Below, in pieces: positions 1 to 5,950 of a DNA stretch of 10,643 nt (positions are counted from its first letter, which is position 1; each line of letters opens with the position of its first letter). The notes under the pieces were generated by a model, which worked only from the letters and a program-made list of their open reading frames with translations, had not been told where the DNA came from and did not search any database. Origin of the DNA: Bacillota bacterium (GTDB lineage Bacteria > Bacillota > Clostridia > Christensenellales > UMGS416); contig JAEYRA010000146.1 in assembly GCA_023409755.1 (NCBI GenBank), positions 1-10,643 of the forward strand, in the 5' to 3' direction. Position numbers and translations under genes: made by a program.

Positions 1-169
1 CGGTCATGATCGTTGCCGGGTTGGAGTTGACCAGCACGACCTCGATGCCCTCTTCCTTCAGGGCGCGGCAGGCCTGGGTGCCGGCGTAGTCAAACTCGGC
101 CGCCTGGCCGATGACGATGGGGCCGGAGCCGATGACGAGTACCTTTTTGATGTTGGGGTTACGAGGCAT
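1..169 (-). CDS. carB: Carbamoyl-phosphate synthase large subunit, N-terminal part only
   Basis: Only the first 56 codons are present; the gene runs off the left edge. The visible protein starts MPRNPNIKKVLVIGSGPIVI and continues with GQAAEFDYAGTQACRALKEE, the very conserved N-terminus of CarB, where the first pre-ATP-grasp fold begins. CarB makes carbamoyl phosphate from bicarbonate, ATP and ammonia, the ammonia being channelled from the CarA glutaminase subunit. The ATG at 167-169 is preceded by AGGAG about nine bases upstream, which fixes the start. In most bacteria carB directly follows carA; here a PPOX-family gene and a 164-base spacer separate them, although all three read in the same direction and presumably share a transcript. 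Identification is by N-terminal similarity only, but this region is highly diagnostic. Confidence 0.95.
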   Translation of the reverse strand, partial: MPRNPNIKKVLVIGSGPIVIGQAAEFDYAGTQACRALKEEGIEVVLVNSNPATIMT

Positions 170-333
170 GTTTGTCGCTCCTCATTCTATCGTAAAATCG
201 GAATTGTCTTGATGATACCCTGCCGGGTGCAAGGCGATGACGCTGAATTGGGCACCTCCGATGCCATTGGCAACCAGGACAAGCGCTCCGTCAGCGCCGG
301 TGGCATAACCGGAACTGCGTCCAGCGCCATCCT
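170..333 (-). other. Spacer before carB with two competing tiny ORFs
   Basis: This 164-base gap is unusually long for this packed operon. On the minus strand it carries two overlapping small frames. One uses GTG at 335-337, sharing GTGA with the stop of the upstream PPOX gene, and encodes 51 residues ending at 182; it is rich in Gly, Ala and Val and contains GALVLVANGIGGAQF. The other starts at ATG 328-330 behind a GGAG six bases upstream and encodes 47 residues ending at 187. The 47-codon frame has the higher GC at third positions (about 68% versus 55%), while the 51-codon frame has the more protein-like composition. Both end just before the carB ribosome site. I recognise neither product; the spacer may also be non-coding or decayed sequence. 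Confidence 0.3.
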
Positions 334-768
334 TCACTCCATACGAACCCAGTTGAGCCACTGCGGTTCCTGCCCTTCCAGTGAAAACTCGCCATTGAAG
401 GGCCAGCGATAGTACTTGCCTCCGGCGGCGGTGAAGGTGATGGCGCTGAGGTTGGGGTCTTCTACACCGCCGGGGAACATGGAGCGCAGATCCTCCTGCC
501 AGAGGGTTTGGAGGATTGCCGGATCGCGGCTTACCTCGGCATGGCCGGTGAGCAACAGCGTCTCATACGCCACATTGTCGGCAAAGTACAGGCTGGCGCG
601 GCCGTCGACCTGCAGCTCCCCCGTGGTGCGCCGGCTCGTTTGGGTGACGAACCAGAAGCGGCTACACACCTCCCGCCGGAAGACGGTGACAACCTTGACG
701 CGGGGCGCCCCGTCCCGATCGAGCGTGGCCAGATAGGCATGGGGCGTGCGTGCCACCAGGCCCTCCAT
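334..768 (-). CDS. PPOX-family (pyridoxamine 5'-phosphate oxidase-like) flavin-binding protein
   Basis: A 144-residue protein with the split-barrel pattern of the PPOX / general stress protein 26 family: an opening strand AYLATLDRDGAPRVKVVTVF at about 12-31, then FWFVTQTSRRTTGEL, a segment ASLYFAD, a strand LLLTGHAEVSRD, the loop LWQEDLRSMFPGGVEDPNL, and a terminal GGKYYRW. Members bind FMN, F420 or haem, so the substrate cannot be predicted. It lies between carA (stop 14 bases upstream) and carB, where no pyrimidine enzyme of this type is known. The ATG at 766-768 has only a G-rich stretch directly against it and no well-spaced ribosome site, so translation probably depends on coupling to carA. 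A GTG at codon 5 is the alternative start. The N-terminus is somewhat shorter than I would expect for the family. Confidence 0.88.
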   Translation of the reverse strand: MEGLVARTPHAYLATLDRDGAPRVKVVTVFRREVCSRFWFVTQTSRRTTGELQVDGRASLYFADNVAYETLLLTGHAEVSRDPAILQTLWQEDLRSMFPGGVEDPNLSAITFTAAGGKYYRWPFNGEFSLEGQEPQWLNWVRME

Positions 769-782
769 CCCCTCGGTACATG

Positions 783-1835
783 TCAGCCCTCCATCCGCTT
801 CATAAAACGGTCAAAGAGGTAGGCTGTGTCCCGCGGGCCGGGGGCGGCCTCGGGGTGGAACTGGACGGTGAAGGTCGGGTGATCGCGGTAGGTCACGCCT
901 TCGATGGTGCCATCGTTCCAGTTGCGATGGCTCACTGTCATGCCGTCCGGCATGGTGTCCTCCACAATGGTGTAGCCGTGGTTCTGACTGGTGATGAACA
1001 CGCGGTCCAGCGCCAGGTCCTTCACCGGGTGGTTGGAGCCGCGGTGACCGTAGCGCAGGCGCTCGGTGTCAGCCCCGCAGGCCAGGGCCATCAGCTGGTG
1101 CCCCAGGCAGATGCCGAAGATCGGTACCTTGCCGATGAGCTTCCCAATCTCCGCAATGACGCCAACGTTGTCCTTGGGGTCACCGGGGCCGTTGGTCAGC
1201 ATGATGCCGTCGGGGTGGTTGGCAAGGATTTGCTCGGCGGTGTCGCTGGCGCGGTGCACGAAGAGATGGCAGCCCCGCTGCCGCAGCGACTTGAGGATGC
1301 TCGCCTTGAGGCCGAAGTCCATGACCGCCACCTTGGGGCCGGGCCCCGGCAGCTCGAAAGTCTCGTCACAGGTCACCTGCATCACCGGGTCGGTGATGCG
1401 GTAGCCCATCATCTCGGCAATCTGCGCCTCGGTGGGCCGTTCGCTGGTGAGGATCCCCCGCATGGTGCCGTGGTTGCGGATTTTGCGGGTGATGGAGCGG
1501 GTGTCAATGCCCTCAATGCCCATGATGCCGAAGGTCTTCAGGTAATCGTCCAGGGTGCTTTCGCTGTACCAGTTGCTGGGCACCTGGCACAGCTCCCGCA
1601 CGATGAAGCCCTTGACCTGGGGGCGCATGGACTCGGGGTCTTCCCAGTTGACACCGTAGTTACCGATGAGCGGATAGGTCATCATCACGATCTGCCCGCA
1701 GTAGGAGGGGTCGGTCAGCACCTCCTGGTAACCGGTCATACCGGTGTTGAAGACGACCTCGCCCACCACCGAATCGGTGCGGCCAAAGCCCCTGCCCTCG
1801 TAAACGGTGCCGTCCTCCAGCACTAAGAATGCCAT
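783..1835 (-). CDS. carA: Carbamoyl-phosphate synthase small subunit (glutaminase)
   Basis: A 350-residue protein, normal CarA length. It hydrolyses glutamine and passes ammonia to CarB for carbamoyl phosphate synthesis. The N-terminal CarA domain begins MAFLVLEDGTVYEGRGFG and contains GEVVFNTGMTGYQEVLTDPS. The class I amidotransferase domain occupies roughly residues 168-345, with the nucleophile Cys243 in GICLGHQ and the partners His327 and Glu329 in QFHPEA; GHRGSNHPV at 263-271 is also family-typical. The start ATG at 1833-1835 sits behind GGAGGAG and only 10 bases after the pyrF stop. The same frame stays open for 114 codons upstream inside pyrF, but that extension has no homology to CarA and is not used. 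It is followed by the PPOX gene rather than directly by carB. Confidence 0.98.
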   Translation of the reverse strand: MAFLVLEDGTVYEGRGFGRTDSVVGEVVFNTGMTGYQEVLTDPSYCGQIVMMTYPLIGNYGVNWEDPESMRPQVKGFIVRELCQVPSNWYSESTLDDYLKTFGIMGIEGIDTRSITRKIRNHGTMRGILTSERPTEAQIAEMMGYRITDPVMQVTCDETFELPGPGPKVAVMDFGLKASILKSLRQRGCHLFVHRASDTAEQILANHPDGIMLTNGPGDPKDNVGVIAEIGKLIGKVPIFGICLGHQLMALACGADTERLRYGHRGSNHPVKDLALDRVFITSQNHGYTIVEDTMPDGMTVSHRNWNDGTIEGVTYRDHPTFTVQFHPEAAPGPRDTAYLFDRFMKRMEG

Positions 1836-1845
1836 CGTACTCCTC

Positions 1846-2745
1846 CTATCCCTTGAGCGCGGCCATGATGTCGTCGCGCATGGCGGTGGCAGCCTGGCAG
1901 GCCGCGGTCTTGAAGTCGGCGGTGCCGGTCTTCTGCCACGCGCAGAGAATTGCCCGCGAGTTGTTGACGATGGCCCCGCTGCCACCCTGGAACATGCCGG
2001 CGATGTCGGCGCCTCGCCCGCCCTGGGAGCCGTACCCCGGCACCAGGAAGAAGGTGTTGGGCATGCGTTTGCGCAGGGCAGCCCCCTGCTCGGGGTAGGT
2101 GGCACCCACGACCGCGCCAATGCGGTTGTAGCCATTGAAGGCCGCCGTGCCCTGCCCCCACTGCTCCACCAGATCACCCACGGCCTCGTAGACCGTGCGG
2201 CCGTCAGCGAGCTTCAGATCTTGCAACTCGCCGGAGGAAGGGTTGGAAGTTTTGACCAGGGCAAAGATGCCCCGGGTCGGGTTTTCATTGAGGAAAGGCG
2301 CGATGCCGTCGGTACCCAGGTAGGGGTTCACGGTCACGATGTCGGCGTCGAAGGCCGGCACCAGCGCTCGGTCCAACTCGGTCTGCCCCAAGTAGGCCTT
2401 GGCATAGGCCTCGGCGGTGGGGCCAATGTCGTTGCGCTTGGCGTCGGCAATGACGATGAGCCCCGCCCGCCGGGCGTACCGCAGCGTCTGGCGGAAGGCC
2501 CGCATGCCGGCCACGCCGTACATCTCATAGTAGGCAACCTGCACCTTGACTGCCGGCACGATGTGCTCCAGCGCGTCGATGAGCTCCTTGTTGTAGGTCA
2601 GGATGGCCTCAGCCGCCCCGTCCATGGTGTCGGTTTCAAACCGCTTCTGAAAGCGGCCGGGCAGGCATTTCAGGCTGGTGTCCAGCCCCACGCAGCTGGG
2701 GTTCCCCTTCCGGCGAATCTCATCCGCAAGTGCATCGAAGATCAT
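1846..2745 (-). CDS. pyrF: Orotidine 5'-phosphate decarboxylase, type 2
   Basis: A 299-residue enzyme that decarboxylates OMP to UMP, the last step of the pathway. The catalytic signature DAKRNDIG at 101-108 supplies Asp101, Lys103 and Asp106. The N-terminal NPSCVGLDTS and the phosphate-binding segment LVPGYGSQGG at about 234-243, followed by NNSRAI, are characteristic of the longer type 2 family (about 270-310 residues) rather than the roughly 230-residue type 1 form. The ATG at 2743-2745 has GGAGAG about seven bases upstream. It is separated from pyrC by 41 bases that hold a likely internal promoter, so pyrF may be the first gene of a second transcript covering carA, the PPOX gene and carB. 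Confidence 0.97.
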   Translation of the reverse strand: MIFDALADEIRRKGNPSCVGLDTSLKCLPGRFQKRFETDTMDGAAEAILTYNKELIDALEHIVPAVKVQVAYYEMYGVAGMRAFRQTLRYARRAGLIVIADAKRNDIGPTAEAYAKAYLGQTELDRALVPAFDADIVTVNPYLGTDGIAPFLNENPTRGIFALVKTSNPSSGELQDLKLADGRTVYEAVGDLVEQWGQGTAAFNGYNRIGAVVGATYPEQGAALRKRMPNTFFLVPGYGSQGGRGADIAGMFQGGSGAIVNNSRAILCAWQKTGTADFKTAACQAATAMRDDIMAALKG

Positions 2746-2785
2746 TCTCGCTCTCCTTCATGCATATTTATAAGCCTTTTTGTAT

Positions 2786-2813
2786 ATTATACCACAACTA
2801 TTCCGTTTGCCAA
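2786..2813 (-). promoter_or_regulatory. Probable internal promoter for pyrF-carA-carB
   Basis: On the minus strand, TTGGCA (2808-2813; five of six to consensus) lies 16 bases before a perfect TATAAT (2786-2791). The -35 box and spacer are inside the last codons of pyrC, and a start near 2779 would leave a leader of about 34 bases to the pyrF ATG. The -10 box sits inside the near-palindrome GTATAATATAC. This AT-rich patch stands out in a GC-rich operon. Prediction from sequence only. Confidence 0.55.
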
Positions 2814-4073
2814 CACCCATTTGCCGCCAGCCACCGTGTCGGTCACCCGGCCCCGCAGCGTCCACCTGTCAAAGGGTGTGTTGTGCCCCTTGGAGAGGAA
2901 CGCCGCGGCGTTCACCGTCCAGGCGACGTTGAGGTCGGCGACGATGAGATCGGCCCGCGCGCCGGGCTGCAGGGTCGGGCTCTCCAACCCCAGGATGGCC
3001 GCCGGCCGCAGGGCCATGAGGTGCACCACCTCCTCCATCGTCAGCAGGCCCGGCTCCACGAGCTTGGTTACCGCGAGGGCAAAAGCCGTCTCAAACCCCG
3101 AGATGCCGAAGGCGGCCAGCAGGTACTCCACATCCTTGTCATCCACATGGTGGGGTGCGTGATCGGTGGCGATGGCGTCAATTGTGCCATCCTGCAGGCC
3201 AGCAATGATGGCCAGCCGGTCGGTCTCGCTCCGCAGGGGCGGGTTGACCTTGGTGGCCGTGCCATACCCCTCCACCAGTTCGTCGGTGGCAGCGAAGTAG
3301 TGCGGGCAGGTCTCGGCAGAGACGGCCACGCCCCGGGCCTTGGCCTGGCGGATGAGCTCCACCGAGCCGCGGGTGCTGACATGGGCGATGTGCACCTTGG
3401 TGCCCAGCTCCTCAGCCAGCAGGATCTCCCGCGCCACCATCAGTTCCTCGGCGGTGGAGAGGATGCCGGGCAGCCCCAGCCGCGCGGCCACCGGCCCATC
3501 GTTCATCACACCCTTGCCGGCCAACCCCTTGTCCTCACAGTGGGAGATGAGCAGCGCATCGAAGTTCTTGGCGTAGCGCAGTGCCAGCTCCATGGTGCGG
3601 GGGCTTTCCACAGGCTTGCCATCGTCACTGAAGGCCACCGCGCCGGCTTCCAGCAGCAGGCCCATTTCGGTCAGTTCACGGCCCTCACTGCCCTTGGTGA
3701 TGGCGGCGATGGGCAGCACCCGCACCGCACCTTCGCGCTCTGCCTTGTCTCGGATGTATTGTACCACCGCCTCACTGTCGGTGACAGGGCGGGTGTTGGG
3801 CATGCAGGCCACCGTGGTGAACCCGCCGGCCGCTGCCGCCCGTGTGCCGGTAGCGATGGTCTCCTTGAACTCGTAACCCGGCTCCCGCAGGTGGCAGTGC
3901 ATGTCGATGAGACCGGGCAGCACCGTTTTACCGGCGGCGTCAATGATAGTTGCATCCTCCGCCGTCAGGTTCACGCCCATCTCCACAATGCAGTCGTTCT
4001 CCATGAGCACATCCATCAGGCCGCTGGGGCCGCCGGGGTTGACTACGTTGCCGTTGCGAACCAGTATCTTCAT
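2787..4073 (-). CDS. pyrC: Dihydroorotase (class I)
   Basis: A 428-residue cyclic amidohydrolase that closes N-carbamoyl-aspartate to dihydroorotate. Metal-site residues are visible: His59 and His61 in DMHCHLREPG, Asp151 in FSDDGKPV (the bridging Asp of class I enzymes, which lack the carboxylated lysine of class II), His178 in ISHCED, His231 in HIAHVSTRG, and catalytic Asp304 in TDHAPH. NPPLRSE at 277-283 is also typical. Length matches the roughly 425-residue Bacillus/Aquifex-type PyrC. The start ATG shares ATGA with the pyrB stop, a 4-base overlap, and has GGAGGAG upstream, so the two are translationally coupled. The 3' end overlaps a predicted promoter for pyrF. Confidence 0.98.
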   Translation of the reverse strand: MKILVRNGNVVNPGGPSGLMDVLMENDCIVEMGVNLTAEDATIIDAAGKTVLPGLIDMHCHLREPGYEFKETIATGTRAAAAGGFTTVACMPNTRPVTDSEAVVQYIRDKAEREGAVRVLPIAAITKGSEGRELTEMGLLLEAGAVAFSDDGKPVESPRTMELALRYAKNFDALLISHCEDKGLAGKGVMNDGPVAARLGLPGILSTAEELMVAREILLAEELGTKVHIAHVSTRGSVELIRQAKARGVAVSAETCPHYFAATDELVEGYGTATKVNPPLRSETDRLAIIAGLQDGTIDAIATDHAPHHVDDKDVEYLLAAFGISGFETAFALAVTKLVEPGLLTMEEVVHLMALRPAAILGLESPTLQPGARADLIVADLNVAWTVNAAAFLSKGHNTPFDRWTLRGRVTDTVAGGKWVLANGIVVV

Positions 4074-4996
4074 GCTTCGCTCCTCCTTGTCATCAGGAAC
4101 ATGATGGCCATGCGCACCGCGACGCCGTTCATCACCTGCTCGCGGATGACCGACTGGTCCCCGTCGGCCAGGGCTGTCGTGATCTCCACCCCGCGGTTGA
4201 CCGGGCCGGGGTGCATCACCAGGGCATTGGGCTTGGCCAGCTTCATCCGCTCGTCGTTGATGCCCCAGTAGCGGTGGTACTCCCGCACGCTGGGGAAGAG
4301 GCCGGCCTGCTGGCGCTCCAGCTGGATGCGCAGCGCCATCACCACATCAGCCCCGCGCACGGCTTCCTCCACGTTGTGGGTCATGCGTACGCCGGTTTGC
4401 TCCAGGCCATCGGGAAGCAGCGTCTCCGGCCCGGCCAGCACGACCTCGCTGCCCATCGTTGCCAGGCCCCACAGGTTGCTGCGGGCCACCCGGCTGTGGG
4501 CTACGTCGCCGACGATGGCGACCTTCAGGCCATCGAGCCTGCCGAAGCGCTCCTGCATGGTGAACATATCCAGCAGACCTTGGGTAGGATGCTCGTTCAT
4601 GCCATCGCCGGCGTTGATGACGCCACTGCGCACATGCTGGGCCAGCAGGTGCGGCGCACCGCTCATGGGGTGGCGCATGATGATGAGGTCGGTGCCCATC
4701 TGGTCGAGGGAGCAGCCGGTGTCGATGAGCGTCTCCCCCTTGGAGACCGAGCTTGCCGAGGCGGCGATGTTGGCCGAGGCCGCGCCCATGTACTTGGTCG
4801 CCAGCTCAAAGGACATACGGGTTCGGGTGCTGTTCTCATAAAAGAGCGTGACGATGGACTTGCCCTGCAGATGGGGCGTGCGCTTCTGGTTCTCCACGAG
4901 GAAGCGCTTCATCTGCTTGGCGGTCAGCAGAATCTCCTCGATCTCCGCCGCCGGCATACCCCGCAGGCCCAGCAGGTCCTTGTGTGTCAATGCCAT
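4070..4996 (-). CDS. pyrB: Aspartate carbamoyltransferase catalytic subunit
   Basis: A 308-residue transcarbamylase joining carbamoyl phosphate and aspartate. Carbamoyl-phosphate binding residues are in ENSTRTRMSFE (STRTR at 56-60), the mobile Lys86 is in SSVSKGETL, HPTQGLLD is at 136-143, and the aspartate-side motif HPGPVNRGVE is at 262-271. The length fits a stand-alone ATCase of the Bacillus type; no regulatory subunit pyrI is adjacent, so control is presumably through PyrR and not allosteric. The ATG at 4994-4996 follows GGAGGG with good spacing. It lies 44 bases after pyrR, with a hairpin and T-rich run in between, and overlaps pyrC by 4 bases. Confidence 0.98.
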   Translation of the reverse strand: MALTHKDLLGLRGMPAAEIEEILLTAKQMKRFLVENQKRTPHLQGKSIVTLFYENSTRTRMSFELATKYMGAASANIAASASSVSKGETLIDTGCSLDQMGTDLIIMRHPMSGAPHLLAQHVRSGVINAGDGMNEHPTQGLLDMFTMQERFGRLDGLKVAIVGDVAHSRVARSNLWGLATMGSEVVLAGPETLLPDGLEQTGVRMTHNVEEAVRGADVVMALRIQLERQQAGLFPSVREYHRYWGINDERMKLAKPNALVMHPGPVNRGVEITTALADGDQSVIREQVMNGVAVRMAIMFLMTRRSEA

Positions 4997-5015
4997 GCTT
5001 TATTCCCTCCCAAGC

Positions 5016-5042
5016 AAAAGAAAAGACCGGCGAAACCGGCCT
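5016..5042 (-). terminator. Hairpin plus T-run between pyrR and pyrB (possible attenuator)
   Basis: On the minus strand, starting in the pyrR stop codon, a seven-pair stem (AGGCCGG against CCGGTCT, one G-U pair) with loop TTTCG is followed by TTTTCTTTT. This has the form of a weak intrinsic terminator, immediately upstream of the pyrB ribosome site. I find no PyrR-binding loop beside it, so it may simply reduce read-through or mark an RNA processing point. Confidence 0.45.
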
Positions 5043-5586
5043 ATCTGTTCTCCAGTTCAAAAAGCTTCACTGCGTCGACTCCGTCGAACTCCGTGACCTG
5101 CACGCCCACCAGCTCCTGCCGGGACGTGGGCACGTTCTTGCCCACATAATCGGCGCGCACCGGCAGCTCCCGGTGGCCGCGATCAATGAGCACCGCGAGC
5201 TGGATGGTCTTAGCGCGGCCCAGGTCCATCACGGCATCCATGCCGGCGCGGGCGGTGCGGCCGGTGTACAGCACATCATCCACCAACACCACGTGGGTGT
5301 CGGCCACCAGGAAGGGCACGTCAGTGCCGTTGATGACCGGGTGCTCGTTTAAAAGCGACAGGTCATCGCGGTAGAAGGTGATGTCCAGCACGCCGACCGG
5401 CACGGTCTGCCCCTCAAACTGCTGGAGCTTGGTGGCCAGCCGGCGCGCCAGCGGCACGCCCCGGCGCTGAATGCCCAGGAGACGCACGTTCTCCACCCCA
5501 CGGTTGTGCTCGATGATCTCGTGGGCAATGCGGGTCAGCGCCCGGTCCATCGCCGTGGCGTCCATCAGGCTGTTCTTCTCCTTCAT
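5041..5586 (-). CDS. pyrR: PyrR, pyrimidine operon RNA-binding attenuator / uracil phosphoribosyltransferase
   Basis: A 181-residue protein, the standard PyrR length. The PRPP-binding signature VVLVDDVLYTGRTARAG lies at 99-115, preceded by LGIQRRGVPLARRL and DITFYRDD. In PyrR proteins UMP or UTP promotes binding to a leader RNA loop, which releases the terminator; many also have weak uracil phosphoribosyltransferase activity. The matching RNA loop and terminator are just upstream, which supports the regulatory role. The chosen ATG at 5584-5586 follows AAGGAGG at short spacing and gives a normal N-terminus (MKEKNSLMDATAMDRALTRI). The frame is open further upstream, and an in-frame ATG at 5644-5646 also has a good ribosome site; it would add 20 residues and is described in the findings. 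Confidence 0.97.
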   Translation of the reverse strand: MKEKNSLMDATAMDRALTRIAHEIIEHNRGVENVRLLGIQRRGVPLARRLATKLQQFEGQTVPVGVLDITFYRDDLSLLNEHPVINGTDVPFLVADTHVVLVDDVLYTGRTARAGMDAVMDLGRAKTIQLAVLIDRGHRELPVRADYVGKNVPTSRQELVGVQVTEFDGVDAVKLFELENR

Positions 5587-5603
5587 GGGCCCTCCTTCGC
5601 AAC

Positions 5604-5634
5604 AAAAAAGCCTTGCCAGAGTATGGCAAGGCTT
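5604..5634 (-). terminator. Intrinsic terminator of the pyr leader attenuator
   Basis: On the minus strand a perfect 11-pair stem (AAGCCTTGCCA against TGGCAAGGCTT) with loop TACTC runs straight into a T-run at 5609-5604. It ends 18 bases before the pyrR ATG. Its 5' arm contains CCTTGCC, exactly complementary to GGCAAGG in the PyrR-binding loop upstream, so an antiterminator can form in competition. This is the standard layout of PyrR-controlled attenuation. Confidence 0.92.
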
Positions 5635-5651
5635 AGGGTGCACCATTGCGT

Positions 5652-5691
5652 CCGCTCCTTGCCGGTCTCTCAGTACCGAATTAAAGGTCGG
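5652..5691 (-). ncRNA. PyrR-binding RNA loop (anti-antiterminator)
   Basis: On the minus strand the leader folds as a lower stem CCG-A-CCTT against AAGG-AG-CGG (5684-5691 with 5652-5660), an internal loop (TAATT / GC), an upper stem CGGT/ACCG and a terminal loop carrying CTGAGAG. The core CNGNGAG followed by the conserved GGCAAGG matches the known PyrR-binding element. Binding of PyrR would keep GGCAAGG (5657-5663) from pairing with CCTTGCC in the terminator. The lower stem also contains AAGGAG, a ribosome-site-like sequence eight bases before an in-frame ATG. Confidence 0.88.
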
Positions 5692-5705
5692 TTCAGTTCT
5701 TGGGT

Positions 5706-5734
5706 ATGGTAGCACAGTTCGGGGCTGTTGTCCA
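5706..5734 (-). promoter_or_regulatory. Promoter of the pyr operon
   Basis: On the minus strand, TGGACA (5729-5734; five of six to consensus), a 17-base spacer, and TACCAT (5706-5711; four of six) preceded by an extended-10 TG. Transcription would start near 5699, a few bases before the PyrR-binding loop, leaving a leader of about 114 bases. The position relative to the attenuator is exactly what is expected. Confidence 0.65.
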
Positions 5735-5827
5735 GCGCGTTTTGCGTTTCATGGTCCAAAACTCAGGCGCATAGGCTGTAATGGTTGCACAAGGGCCAAA
5801 ACGGCAACACTGCCAGAGGTGATGCGA

Positions 5828-5950
5828 ATGCAAAAACGGAACGAAAAGATCGGCGCGCTGGTGCGGCTGCTGGGCTACCAGTGCGACGGACGAATCAACC
5901 TGGCTATCCTGCGGCTGCTGTCGCGGCTGGTCAACCCCTACCTGGGGTAA
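5828..5950 (+). CDS. Small cationic protein, 40 residues, unknown function
   Basis: Not recognised. The ATG at 5828-5830 follows AGAGGTG with six bases between, a good ribosome site; an ATG two codons earlier and a GTG three codons earlier are in frame but too close to that site. About 85% of sense third positions are G or C, with CTG and AAC strongly preferred, as in the neighbouring real genes. The product has five Arg and two Lys against one Glu and one Asp. Its second half (GRINLAILRLLSRLVNPYLG) would form an amphipathic helix with Arg22, Arg29 and Arg33 on one face. The last 20 bases overlap the 3' end of rluD on the other strand. No clear promoter or terminator is visible. Membrane or RNA binding is possible but is only inference. 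Confidence 0.5.
   Translation: MQKRNEKIGALVRLLGYQCDGRINLAILRLLSRLVNPYLG

Noticed and set aside
750..1826. Long plus-strand open frames opposite carA, pyrF, pyrC, pyrB and rluD
   Set aside because: They mirror strongly coding minus-strand genes in GC-rich DNA, have His/Gly/Ala-rich improbable products and no ribosome sites.
1836..2177. Open frame extending carA 114 codons upstream through pyrF
   Set aside because: The CarA start at 1835 has a strong ribosome site and matches family N-termini; the extension is an out-of-frame reading of pyrF.
5587..5715. pyrR start at 5713-5715
   Set aside because: It lies upstream of the likely transcription start near 5699, so it cannot be on the mRNA from the predicted promoter.
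5777..5782. TGTAAT as a -10 box for the small plus-strand gene
   Set aside because: No acceptable -35 sequence at 16-18 bases upstream and no extended-10 TG.
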